Of a DNA stretch of 64,000 bases, positions 53,774-62,481 are shown piece after piece. The stretch spans positions 1,364,001 to 1,428,000 of the forward strand of contig NZ_JNLE01000005.1 of assembly GCF_000702945.1 (NCBI RefSeq), given 5' to 3'. Origin of the DNA: Clostridium sp. KNHs205. GTDB taxonomy: Bacteria > Bacillota > Clostridia > Lachnospirales > Lachnospiraceae. How positions within the stretch are numbered: the stretch's first letter is position 1; each line of letters starts with the position of its first letter. The notes under the pieces were generated by a model that had not been told where the DNA came from, did no database searches, and saw only the letters and a list, made by a program, of their open reading frames with translations. The translations under genes and the position numbers were made by a program.

Positions 53774-54708
53774 TTGCTGGCCTTGCCTTTCTTATTACCG
53801 AAATCTCCAAGTAACCTTACTTCCGGTTCCAGTCTGACGCCCTGTTTCTCATAGACAATACGGATTACATCCTGTATCAGGGTATAAACTTCCTGGGCTG
53901 TGGCTCCACCTTTATTGATTACAAAACCACAGTGTTTTTCAGAAACCTGTGCATTACCGACCTGATAGCCTCTAAGATCTGAATCCATAATAAGCTTACC
54001 GGCAAAATAACCCTCCGGTCTCTTAAAGGTACTGCCTGCACTTGCATACTCTAAAGGCTGCTTTTCTTCTCTTTTTCTGGTAAGCTCTGCAATACCGGCA
54101 CGAATGTCTTCTTCTTTTCCGGTTTCAAGAAGAAAGGAGGCTTCTAATACTACCATATGTTCCTCCTGTACAACACTCTTACGGTACCCTAAGCGCAGTT
54201 CTTCTTTCTTAAGAAAATGCTTGTTTCCATTAAGGTCCATGACTACTGCATCTGAAATTATATCTTTCATTTCACCGCCGTAGGCACCTGCATTCATAGT
54301 AACAGCGCCTCCTAAGGTTCCAGGTATGCCGCTTGCAAATTCAAAGCCGCAGAGCCCATGTTCAGCTATACTATCAGCCATATCATATAGAGAAGCTCCA
54401 GATTGGGCTGTAACTTTGTTGCCTTTAATATCTATATGACTGAAGTTCTCCGCAAGCTTTATTATCACTCCCCGGTAACCTTCATCGCTGACCAAAAGAT
54501 TACTTCCTTTTCCAAGAATAAAGAAAGGAACTCCTTCTTCTTTACACAGCGCAACAGCTTCTGCTACCTGAGCATCCTCCTCCGGTAATAAAAGATAATC
54601 TGCCGGGCCGCCTATCTGAAAGGTTGTATGTTTTGCAAGAGGTTCATTTATCCTTATCTGCTCCCGCTTAAATAGGTTCTGTAATTTCTGATAAAGTACC
54701 TCACTCAT
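53770..54708 (-). CDS. murB: UDP-N-acetylenolpyruvoylglucosamine reductase
   Basis: 312 residues from the ATG at 54708, with GGAG 5 bases upstream. FAD-binding motifs: HTTFQIGGPADYLL, LGKGSNLLVSDEGYRGVII, and GIPGTLGGAVTMNAGAYGGEM. The catalytic region SAGSTFKRPEGYFAGKLI and the late Glu in LEPEVRLLG mark a type IIb enzyme. It reduces the enolpyruvyl group with NADPH to give UDP-MurNAc for peptidoglycan. It leads the tightly packed set murB-rapZ-whiA-HPr-like. Confidence 0.97.
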   Translation of the reverse strand: MSEVLYQKLQNLFKREQIRINEPLAKHTTFQIGGPADYLLLPEEDAQVAEAVALCKEEGVPFFILGKGSNLLVSDEGYRGVIIKLAENFSHIDIKGNKVTAQSGASLYDMADSIAEHGLCGFEFASGIPGTLGGAVTMNAGAYGGEMKDIISDAVVMDLNGNKHFLKKEELRLGYRKSVVQEEHMVVLEASFLLETGKEEDIRAGIAELTRKREEKQPLEYASAGSTFKRPEGYFAGKLIMDSDLRGYQVGNAQVSEKHCGFVINKGGATAQEVYTLIQDVIRIVYEKQGVRLEPEVRLLGDFGNKKGKASK

Positions 54709-54859
54709 ATTCACTCCATGTTAAGGGCTGTCATCTGAATTAATATATGTACTTAATCCATTTGATATACCTTATTATTTCATTGACAAATGGACAACCA
54801 CTGTCATACATCTTTATCATACCCTATGCTGCAGGGTTTCGCAATACTATTTATCCCTG

Positions 54860-55801
54860 TTATTTTCCAAGAATCAGCTTGGCACTTCCGTATATTCCGG
54901 CATCATTTCCAAGCAGCGCCAGTTTAAATTCTTTTCCTTTTAGTGCAAGCATAACATTCTGTTCATAATGCTTCCTTATTACTTCCGTAAGCATATCACC
55001 GGCTTTGGAAACACCGCCACCGATTACAAAAGCCTGGGGATCTACAACTGCTGAAACATGTGACAATGCAATTCCCAAATATCTGCCTAACTGGTCAACG
55101 GAACGGATCGCTAAGGCATCTCCTTCTTTTGCCGCATCAAAGATTGCCTTTGCAGAAAGTGCCGGAACATTTCTTAAGGTAGATGCTTCCTCAGACTTCT
55201 CAAGGATTCTCTTTGCTTCTTTTACGATTCCGGTTGCAGAAGCAAACTGCTCCAGACAGCCGTGTTTGGTGCAGTTACAGCTTTCTGTCTCATCATAACT
55301 TACGGTTATATGCCCTATTTCTCCTGCTGCTCCGTTACTTCCCGTTAAGATATTCCCATCCAGGATTACACCGCCGCCGACACCGGTTCCAAGGGTTACC
55401 ATAATAAGATTCTTGTAGCCTTTTCCGCCGCCCTGCCACATCTCACCTAAAGCTGCAACATTAGCATCATTTCCTACTTTTGTTTCTAAACCTGTCAATG
55501 CCTTCATTTCATTGGCAACATTAAAAGTTCCCCAGCCTAAATTTACGCATTGCACTACGGTACCATCTTCTGTAACAGGTCCTGGTACACCGATACCAAT
55601 TCCTACAATATCCTCTTTATTTAAAGATTTCTCTTTGATTTTACCTTCAACAGATGCCGCAACATCCTGCAAAATAAAACTTCCCTTGTCCTCTTTCCTG
55701 GTAGGTATCTCCCAATTATCCAGAAGTTCACCCTCCTGTGTAAACAGACCAAGTTTTACGGAGGTTCCTCCGATGTCAATACCAAAGCAAATGCTTCCCA
55801 T
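54860..55801 (-). CDS. Glucokinase, ROK family
   Basis: 313 residues from the ATG at 55801, with AGAGGA 6 bases upstream; the frame is open to 55846. The ATP site is FGIDIGGTSVKLGLF. Sugar and zinc motifs are EIGHITV with ESCNCTKHGCLEQFAS, the ROK zinc-binding pattern, and VTLGTGVGGGVILDG. It phosphorylates glucose taken up by non-PTS routes or released from oligosaccharides. It sits between hprK and murB. Two small hairpins lie in the gap to hprK (GTGAC/GTCAC at 55831-55845 and ACGGTT/AACCGT at 55848-55865). Confidence 0.93.
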   Translation of the reverse strand: MGSICFGIDIGGTSVKLGLFTQEGELLDNWEIPTRKEDKGSFILQDVAASVEGKIKEKSLNKEDIVGIGIGVPGPVTEDGTVVQCVNLGWGTFNVANEMKALTGLETKVGNDANVAALGEMWQGGGKGYKNLIMVTLGTGVGGGVILDGNILTGSNGAAGEIGHITVSYDETESCNCTKHGCLEQFASATGIVKEAKRILEKSEEASTLRNVPALSAKAIFDAAKEGDALAIRSVDQLGRYLGIALSHVSAVVDPQAFVIGGGVSKAGDMLTEVIRKHYEQNVMLALKGKEFKLALLGNDAGIYGSAKLILGK

Positions 55802-55947
55802 ACGATATCCTCTTCTTTCTTCTGATGCTTGTGACTGCCTGGTCACAACGGTTCCAGGAGAACCGTCTTACACAAAATATATTAAATAAAACGTATTTTG
55901 CTCTGATTATCTTAAAGCCTTCGTACTCCTCAAATTGTTCCGAAGGA

Positions 55948-56892
55948 TTAATACTCTTCCTCATCGGGTCTTTGTTTCTTCATTAAATTGTTGGTTACCT
56001 TATTGTAGAGCTCTTGAGCGGCATTATAGCCCATCTTCTTCTGCCTGTAGTTAACTGCGGCAGATTCTACGATAATGGCGAGATTACGGCCCGGTCTTAT
56101 GGGGATGGAATGGCATACTACTTTATTCCCCAAGAATTCCGTATACTGTTCTTCCAGTCCTAAACGGTCATATTCTTTATCCCGGTTCCATTCCTCCAAC
56201 TTTATTACAAGGTCAATGGACTGTGTATTTTTTACACTTTCCACACCAAAAAGGGTTTTTACATTTATAATACCAATACCGCGAAGCTCAATAAAATGTC
56301 TGGTGATATCAGGTGCTGTTCCGATTAATGTATCATCACTGACCTTTTTGATCTCTACAACATCGTCGGTTACAAGACGGTGTCCTCTTTTGATCAGCTC
56401 CAGGGCAGCTTCACTTTTACCGATACCGCTCTCGCCGGTAATCAGAATTCCTTCACCATATACATCTACCAATACACCATGAATGGATATACGGGGTGCA
56501 AGTTCAACATTCAGCCAACGAATTACCTCTGCCATAAAAGAGGAGGTGGTCTTGGCACTCCTTAAGATGGGAACACCTTTCTCGTAAGCAAGCTTTATAA
56601 TAACATCCTTTACTTCTATATTTCTGCAAAATACAATACAGGGTACTTTATAATCCATAAGTTTTGAGAGTATCACTGCTTCATCTTCGGTAATCTTCTG
56701 TAAATATGCATTTTCTACATGTCCGATTACCTGTACCCGTTCTGAATCGAAATAATCAAAAAATCCTGCCAGCTGCAAGGCTGGCCTGTTAACATCCGGC
56801 TGTGACAGCTTAATATGTCGGATATCTAAATCCGGGGTGAGATTTTCAAGGTTCATCTTTTCAATCAGTTTTGATAATTGTACCGTATACAT
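55948..56892 (-). CDS. hprK: HPr kinase/phosphorylase
   Basis: 314 residues from the ATG at 56892, with GGGAG 4 bases upstream. Walker A is GESGIGKSE, the HPrK signature IELRGIGIINV follows, and the capping loop PIRPGRNLAIIVE is present, as is the N-terminal MurF-like domain. The enzyme phosphorylates Ser46 of HPr when glycolytic intermediates are high and removes it when phosphate is high. Its likely targets are the HPr-like protein at 51688-51942 and a normal HPr encoded elsewhere. A GTGTCTGA-ended repeat lies just upstream. Confidence 0.97.
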   Translation of the reverse strand: MYTVQLSKLIEKMNLENLTPDLDIRHIKLSQPDVNRPALQLAGFFDYFDSERVQVIGHVENAYLQKITEDEAVILSKLMDYKVPCIVFCRNIEVKDVIIKLAYEKGVPILRSAKTTSSFMAEVIRWLNVELAPRISIHGVLVDVYGEGILITGESGIGKSEAALELIKRGHRLVTDDVVEIKKVSDDTLIGTAPDITRHFIELRGIGIINVKTLFGVESVKNTQSIDLVIKLEEWNRDKEYDRLGLEEQYTEFLGNKVVCHSIPIRPGRNLAIIVESAAVNYRQKKMGYNAAQELYNKVTNNLMKKQRPDEEEY

Positions 56893-56928
56893 GGCTCTCC
56901 CTTTCTGCAAACGCCCTTCCGCATGAGT

Positions 56929-56987
56929 GTGTCTGAAAAACGCTTGTGCCTGGCAAGTCTACTCCAAAGTGGGACAGTCAGACGCAC
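56929..56987. repeat. GTGTCTGA-ended palindromic repeat, copy B (short)
   Basis: 59 bp with ends GTGTCTGA and TCAGACGCAC. Its CGCTTGTGCCTGGC and TCCAAAGTGGGA segments match CTGCTTGTGCCGGGC and TCCACTTTGTGGGA in copy A. It lies between uvrC and hprK. Confidence 0.55.
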
Positions 56988-57071
56988 AATAATATCCAAA
57001 CAGGCTCTAGGGCTGTTTCATCCCTGTTATTTTATCACAGCCACAGCTATCATGCAAACATAAACGTATGG

Positions 57072-58961
57072 TCAGTCTGCAGGAGCTGTATTTGTGTCAT
57101 TTCCATGAAAAAAATCATATACCTGCTTCGCTGCTCTTGCGTTCATGGTTTCAAGGGCCGCCAGCTCTTCAACCGAAGCTGCCTTTACAGCCTCTAAGGA
57201 CTGATAATGCTTCATAAGCGCCCTTCGCCTGGTCGCACCAATACCGTCAATATCATCCAGTATTGAGTGTACCTGCTTCTTTCCACGTAAGCTTCTGTGA
57301 TATTCTATGGCAAAACGGTGGGTTTCATCCTGAATTCTGGTTACAAGCTTAAAGGTTTCGGAAGAGGCAGAGAGGGGAAGTTCCGCATCTTTGTACAAAA
57401 GACCTCTGGTACGGTGATTATCATCCTTTACCATACCGCATACCGGAATATCCAGCTTTAATTCCTCCAGTACTTTTAAAGCGATATGTACCTGTCCCTT
57501 ACCACCATCCATGAGAATAAGATCTGGGTAACGGTTAAAGCTTCCGTACTCTGCATCCAGCATTTTTTCCTTCAACTCTTCGTTCTCCCTGATTCCATGG
57601 GTAAATCTCCTGGTTAAGACCTCATACATGGAAGCATAGTCATCAGGACCCTGAACAGATTTTATCTTGAATTTACGGTAGTCATTCCGCTTTGGTTTGC
57701 CATTTTCATATACTACCATGGAACCTACTGATTCAAAGCCGCTGATATTGGAAATATCAAAGGCTTCAATACGTTTAAGTCCCGGTATATGAAGCATTTC
57801 TCCCAATACCGATAAGGCTCCTGTGGTTTTGGCTTCTTCTCTTTTTATCTTCTCTGAATCCTGCTGAAGTACAAGGGACGCATTCTTTCTTGCCAGCTCA
57901 ACAAGCCTTTCTTTTTCGCCCTTTACGGGCAGCTTGATGTGAACCTTCTGCCCCCTTTTGACAGTCAGCCACTCTTCTATGATTTCCTGCTCATCCACAT
58001 TGTCGCTGACATACAGCTCTCTTGGTATATACGGCGTTCCGGCATAGAACTGTTTAATAAAGCTCGACATCAGGCTGCTCTTCGTTTCATTGGTCACATT
58101 GGTAAGATAATGATGCTCTCTGCCGATAAGTTTACCGGACCTTATAAAGAATACCTGTACCACAGCTTCATCTCCGGCCGTAGCAAGGGCCACCACATCC
58201 CGGTCCTCCTGTTCCTGTCCGGTAATCTTCTGTTTTTCTGAAATCTGCTTCACACTGCCTAGCAGGTCTCTGTAGCCGGCTGCTTCTTCAAACTCCATCT
58301 TCTCAGAGGCTTCCAGCATCTTGCCTTCCAGCTGCTTTAATACCGGAGTAAAGTTACCATTTAGAAACTCTAATGCCTGGTTGACAGAAAGCCGGTATTC
58401 CTCTTTGGATATATATCCCTGGCAGGGTGCCTTACATTGTTTTATGTGGTAATAGAGACAGGGTCTTTCTTTCCCGATATCCCTTGGCAGATTACGGTTA
58501 CAGGTTCTAGTGAGGTAAAGCTTCTGTATCAGCTCAATAGTATCCTTTACAGCCTTTGCACTGGTATAGGGACCAAAATACTTCGCTTTATCCTTTCCTC
58601 TTTCTCTGGCGAAGAGAACCCTTGGAAAATCCTCCTGAATAGTTACCTTGATATAAGGATAACTTTTGTCGTCCTTTAACATGGTATTGTATTTTGGCCT
58701 GTGTTCTTTGATCAGGTTACATTCCAGTACCAGTGCTTCCAGTTCCGAATCCGTAATTATATACTCAAAATACTGAATTCTTGTAACCATCTGCTGAATC
58801 TTAGAAGTGAGATTCCTGCTGCTTTGAAAATACTGCCTTACTCTGTTCTTAAGACTGATAGCCTTTCCAATGTATATAATCGTATCATGTTTGTCATGCA
58901 TGATATATACGCCAGGTTTTGCCGGCAGTTTTTTCAACTCTTCTTCTATATTAAAATACAT
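57072..58961 (-). CDS. uvrC: Excinuclease ABC subunit C
   Basis: 629 residues. The GIY-YIG nuclease domain starts PAKPGVYIMHDKHDTIIYIGKA. A CxC cluster and UVR motif follow (about 150-240). The RNase H-like domain has IEAFDISNISGFESVGSMVV and LILMDGGKGQVHIAL. The C-terminal helix-hairpin-helix (IDGIGATRRRALMKHY) binds DNA. UvrC makes both incisions in nucleotide excision repair. The ATG at 58961 has GGAG 8 bases upstream. It follows ftsH with a 305-base gap filled by two structured elements. Confidence 0.97.
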   Translation of the reverse strand: MYFNIEEELKKLPAKPGVYIMHDKHDTIIYIGKAISLKNRVRQYFQSSRNLTSKIQQMVTRIQYFEYIITDSELEALVLECNLIKEHRPKYNTMLKDDKSYPYIKVTIQEDFPRVLFARERGKDKAKYFGPYTSAKAVKDTIELIQKLYLTRTCNRNLPRDIGKERPCLYYHIKQCKAPCQGYISKEEYRLSVNQALEFLNGNFTPVLKQLEGKMLEASEKMEFEEAAGYRDLLGSVKQISEKQKITGQEQEDRDVVALATAGDEAVVQVFFIRSGKLIGREHHYLTNVTNETKSSLMSSFIKQFYAGTPYIPRELYVSDNVDEQEIIEEWLTVKRGQKVHIKLPVKGEKERLVELARKNASLVLQQDSEKIKREEAKTTGALSVLGEMLHIPGLKRIEAFDISNISGFESVGSMVVYENGKPKRNDYRKFKIKSVQGPDDYASMYEVLTRRFTHGIRENEELKEKMLDAEYGSFNRYPDLILMDGGKGQVHIALKVLEELKLDIPVCGMVKDDNHRTRGLLYKDAELPLSASSETFKLVTRIQDETHRFAIEYHRSLRGKKQVHSILDDIDGIGATRRRALMKHYQSLEAVKAASVEELAALETMNARAAKQVYDFFHGNDTNTAPAD

Positions 58962-59000
58962 ATTCCCTGCTCCTTTCTGCCTTTTATCTTAAAGCAAAAT

Positions 59001-59081
59001 AATTCGGTGTATGGCTGCATCCGAACACTATGCTTACTGTTAAGCATACCTGCGGTAAGACATAGCACCATACACCGAATT
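59001..59081. repeat. Large perfect-armed hairpin between ftsH and uvrC
   Basis: 14-bp perfect outer arms AATTCGGTGTATGG (59001-59014) and CCATACACCGAATT (59068-59081). Inside, CTATG-C-TTAC pairs with GTAA-GA-CATAG. A short T-rich tail follows on both strands, so it could be a bidirectional terminator of ftsH or an mRNA-stabilising element. Confidence 0.7.
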
Positions 59082-59097
59082 CTAATTTTACCTTCGT

Positions 59098-59250
59098 GTG
59101 TCTGAAAACTGTTTATGCCATGATGGACATTCTGATTTTTTCGATGCCTGCTGCAATTTGGGGCACTTAGAAGTACCGAAATTCCAAATTACAGCTCCCG
59201 CATTTCACAAAACCGGGCAATCAGCACGGTGCATATGTTTTCAGAAACAC
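59098..59250. repeat. GTGTCTGA-ended palindromic repeat, copy C
   Basis: 153 bp with ends GTGTCTGAAAACTG and TTTTCAGAAACAC. The internal hairpin pairs GCAATTTGG with CCAAATT, as in copy A. It lies 16 bases behind the ftsH stop on the minus strand. Confidence 0.6.
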
Positions 59251-59265
59251 TGCCAGCTTATATTA

Positions 59266-61413
59266 TTAATCGGTTGTTTCTTTATTAATATCAATATCAA
59301 TTACATGACTGCTGAAAGGATCCTGGGTGTTATTCTTCTCCACTGAGTTATCCTTCTTCTCATTATCAGCTTTGTCATTATTATCAGCCTGATTATTGTT
59401 GCTGTCTTTGTCAGCACTGTCAGCATTCTTTGTTATAACCCCATTTATAAGGTTATTACCAGCGGATTCACTTGTCACTTCAGCAATTTTATCTGTACTC
59501 TCTTTCTTACCAAGAGGAGGCAGACCTTGTTCTTCTCTCGCTTTGTTTAAGATCTCCATAAATTCTTTTCCGGTGATGGTTTCTTTTTCAATGAGGAATT
59601 CTGTAATTCTGTCCAGTATGATTCGGTTTCCTGCTAACAGCTCCTGAGCTCTTGTGTAGCATCTCTTTAATATTTCCATTACTTCATGGTCAATTTCTGC
59701 TGCTGTGGCATCACCGCAATTAAGTACGGCTCTTCCGTCAAGATAACGGTTCTCTATGGATTCAAGTCCCATAAGACCGAACTTCTCACTCATACCATAC
59801 TGGGTTACCATAGCTCTTGCAAGCTGGGTTGCTTTCTCAATATCATTGGAAGCTCCGGTGGTAATTGAGTTAAACACCAGTTCCTCAGCCGCACGGCCGC
59901 CGTATAGCGTAACAATTCTGGCAATGAGCTCTTCTTTGCTCATTAAATATTTTTCTTCCTCAGGTACTTGCATTACATATCCTAAGGAGCCCATGGTTCT
60001 GGGAACAATGGTTATCTTCTGAACCGGTTCGGCATTTTTTTCAAGGGCAGTTACAAGCGCGTGGCCAACCTCATGGTAGGCAACAATCTTCTTCTCTTCC
60101 TTGCTGAGGATTCTGTCCTTCTTCTCTTTACCGGCAATAACCACTTCTACGGATTCAAATAAATCCTCCTGGGTTACTACATTTCTTCCCTGCTTTACAG
60201 CAAGGATGGCTGCTTCATTTATCATATTGGCAAGATCGGAACCAACTGCTCCTGAAGTTGCCAATGCAATAGCTTCCAAATCTACGGAATCATGCATCAA
60301 TACGTCTTTTGCATGAACTTTTAAGATATCGACCCTGCCTTTTAAGTCGGGTTTATCTACAATAACTCTTCTGTCGAAACGACCTGGACGAAGGAGCGCT
60401 TTATCAAGAACTTCCGGACGGTTCGTCGCTGCCAGAATAACCAGACCCTTTGAGGAGTCGAAACCATCCATCTCGGACAAGAGCTGATTCAGGGTCTGTT
60501 CCCTTTCATCGTTGCCGCCGCCATAATGGTTATCCCTGCTCTTACCAATAGCATCTACCTCATCAATAAAGATAATACAGGGTGCCATCTGCTGAGCCTG
60601 CTTGAATAAATCTCTAACCCTGGAAGCACCGACACCAACGAACATTTCCACAAAGTCAGAACCTGACAAGGAGAAGAAAGGTACTTTTGCTTCACCAGCT
60701 ACTGCTTTGGCAAGAAGCGTCTTACCGGTTCCGGGAGGTCCTACTAATAAGGCACCTTTTGGAAGTTTGGCACCTATGCGGGTATATTTTCCGGGATTAT
60801 GAAGGAAATCTACCAGCTCTTTTAAGGATTCCTTGGCTTCTTCCTGACCTGCAACATCCTTAAAGTTAACACCGGTTTCTTTTTCTACATATACCTTGGC
60901 ATTGCTCTTGCCTACTCCCCCCATCATGCCGCCGCTGCTCTTTGAAATCATACGGAATAAGAAATACATTACTACATATATAAGTACGAAAGGCAGCACC
61001 CAGGCCAGGATAATATCCAGGATAGAACTTCTGGTATCAGTATTATCCCGCTTAAAATTATCTATTTTCTTGTCTTGAAAGGCCTTTTCCAGCCTGCTTA
61101 CCAATTGTTCGTCGTTTATTGCTCCGGTATAATATGTTATTGCATATACATCACTTGGTTGTTCCTTGGGTTCAAACAAGATCTTGTCAGATTGTATCAA
61201 TACTTCTTTTAGCTTACCTTCGTCTAACATACTTAAAAACTTGTTATAGGTTACTTCTACACGAGTACCCTCCTGCAGCTGTTTCACTACAATGGAGAAA
61301 AAAATCAATACAATAACCGCTGCAATCAGTATATACAGCAAAGATTTCCTGTTATTGCTGTTATCATTATTCCCATTACCGGGTTTGTTATTATTTCTAT
61401 TTTTATTGTCCAT
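59266..61413 (-). CDS. ftsH: ATP-dependent zinc metalloprotease FtsH
   Basis: 715 residues from the ATG at 61413, with AAGGAGG 6 bases upstream. Two membrane helices (about 25-45 and 133-153) flank an external domain. The AAA+ domain has Walker A GPPGTGKT (225-232), Walker B IIFIDEVDAIG and the second region of homology. The protease site is HEVGH (447-451). The last 70 residues are an unusual Asn/Asp/Lys-rich tail with low complexity. FtsH degrades misfolded membrane proteins and short-lived regulators. No hpt or tilS gene is seen upstream, unlike in many Firmicutes. Confidence 0.97.
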   Translation of the reverse strand: MDNKNRNNNKPGNGNNDNSNNRKSLLYILIAAVIVLIFFSIVVKQLQEGTRVEVTYNKFLSMLDEGKLKEVLIQSDKILFEPKEQPSDVYAITYYTGAINDEQLVSRLEKAFQDKKIDNFKRDNTDTRSSILDIILAWVLPFVLIYVVMYFLFRMISKSSGGMMGGVGKSNAKVYVEKETGVNFKDVAGQEEAKESLKELVDFLHNPGKYTRIGAKLPKGALLVGPPGTGKTLLAKAVAGEAKVPFFSLSGSDFVEMFVGVGASRVRDLFKQAQQMAPCIIFIDEVDAIGKSRDNHYGGGNDEREQTLNQLLSEMDGFDSSKGLVILAATNRPEVLDKALLRPGRFDRRVIVDKPDLKGRVDILKVHAKDVLMHDSVDLEAIALATSGAVGSDLANMINEAAILAVKQGRNVVTQEDLFESVEVVIAGKEKKDRILSKEEKKIVAYHEVGHALVTALEKNAEPVQKITIVPRTMGSLGYVMQVPEEEKYLMSKEELIARIVTLYGGRAAEELVFNSITTGASNDIEKATQLARAMVTQYGMSEKFGLMGLESIENRYLDGRAVLNCGDATAAEIDHEVMEILKRCYTRAQELLAGNRIILDRITEFLIEKETITGKEFMEILNKAREEQGLPPLGKKESTDKIAEVTSESAGNNLINGVITKNADSADKDSNNNQADNNDKADNEKKDNSVEKNNTQDPFSSHVIDIDINKETTD

Positions 61414-62359
61414 ACTCAACCTCCTTCGTATGCTTTTATTTCGACCATCCATTCATATGGTCTTTTGCGACAGGTAGCTCATTTCCTGTCATTAATTTAC
61501 CAGCCGGCATATACGACTGGTACTATATTATTTCATTATATAGCTATATCTTCCTATTTTATTCCTTATTAGAAGTACTTCTGTTTAATGATGCTTCATT
61601 ATCCAGTGCTTCTTACTTGATTATACCTTACCTTTCAGGCATATCATATCAAATTAGAGGTAATACAGTTTATTTATTCTATTCAATTCGTTATTAGTTC
61701 ATAGTGAATGGATTATACAAGAGTTTCAAATGCTACCCCTTGTTATTCTCTAAACTAATATTTTATCCCTTTGTAAAGAGAAAAGAACCTGGATGTGTTA
61801 TGATTGGTTTATAATTAACTATATGGTAAACAACGATAATTGTAAATACTGCCTGGACTTCATCTGCTGACTATGCTGTCTTTTAACGATATTTCCTGCT
61901 GATAAATTATCATTTTATAAGGAAGCTGTTCAAATCATATCATCTGTAATGTAAAAACACTTTGACTGCAGCATAAGAGACATAGCCCCTGAAAAACAGG
62001 CAGTGTTTCTTGTTGCACAGGTTGCAGACTACTTCTTATGATAACCACTAAAAAACATTTCTTAACAGCTGTGCCCAAGATTTTCAAAAACAAGTTAAAC
62101 TTTAATCCTATATACGTGGTGCTTGAAGCCGATTTATCTTCACCAATCTATTTCCATTTTATATGTCTTCTGAAAGATTTTCAGAAAATAAAGAACAATT
62201 ATAATATAAGGAAGTGTTTAAAAAGCTACAATTCATTATAATGTGAGTTTACTTATAAATCAATACATATGTCATGAAATTTTTATTGTGGAAATTAAAA
62301 ATCTATGAAGTTTTTTTACTTTTTTAAAATTTCTACTGGATTTCTTGAAGCAAAGATAG
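61414..62359. other. AT-rich intergenic region between ftsH and pyrG
   Basis: Nearly 1 kb between divergent genes with no supported gene. The frame 62038-62241 (+) lacks a ribosome site. Promoters for ftsH must lie here but none stands out. Confidence 0.4.
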
Positions 62360-62443
62360 TATAATAGCTGTTGATTGTTTAAAATTAGGACAATGCCTTA
62401 AAACGATGACTAGCAGGTACATCGAGTGTTTAAGGCGTTTTTC
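62360..62443 (+). promoter_or_regulatory. pyrG promoter -10 and leader terminator (attenuator)
   Basis: TATAAT at 62360-62365, with a poor -35. The leader ends in a terminator at 62395-62443: GCCTTAAAACGATG pairs with CATCG and GTTTAAGGC, followed by GTTTTTC. It lies 39 bases before the pyrG start, so read-through must be regulated. pyrG attenuation by CTP is known in Bacillus. Confidence 0.7.
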
Positions 62444-62481
62444 ATTATACCATATAGAAAGATCAAAGGAGGATTCATGTA

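Noticed and set aside
62038..62241. 67-codon + frame before pyrG
   Set aside because: No ribosome site, AT-rich, and it does not resemble a known protein.
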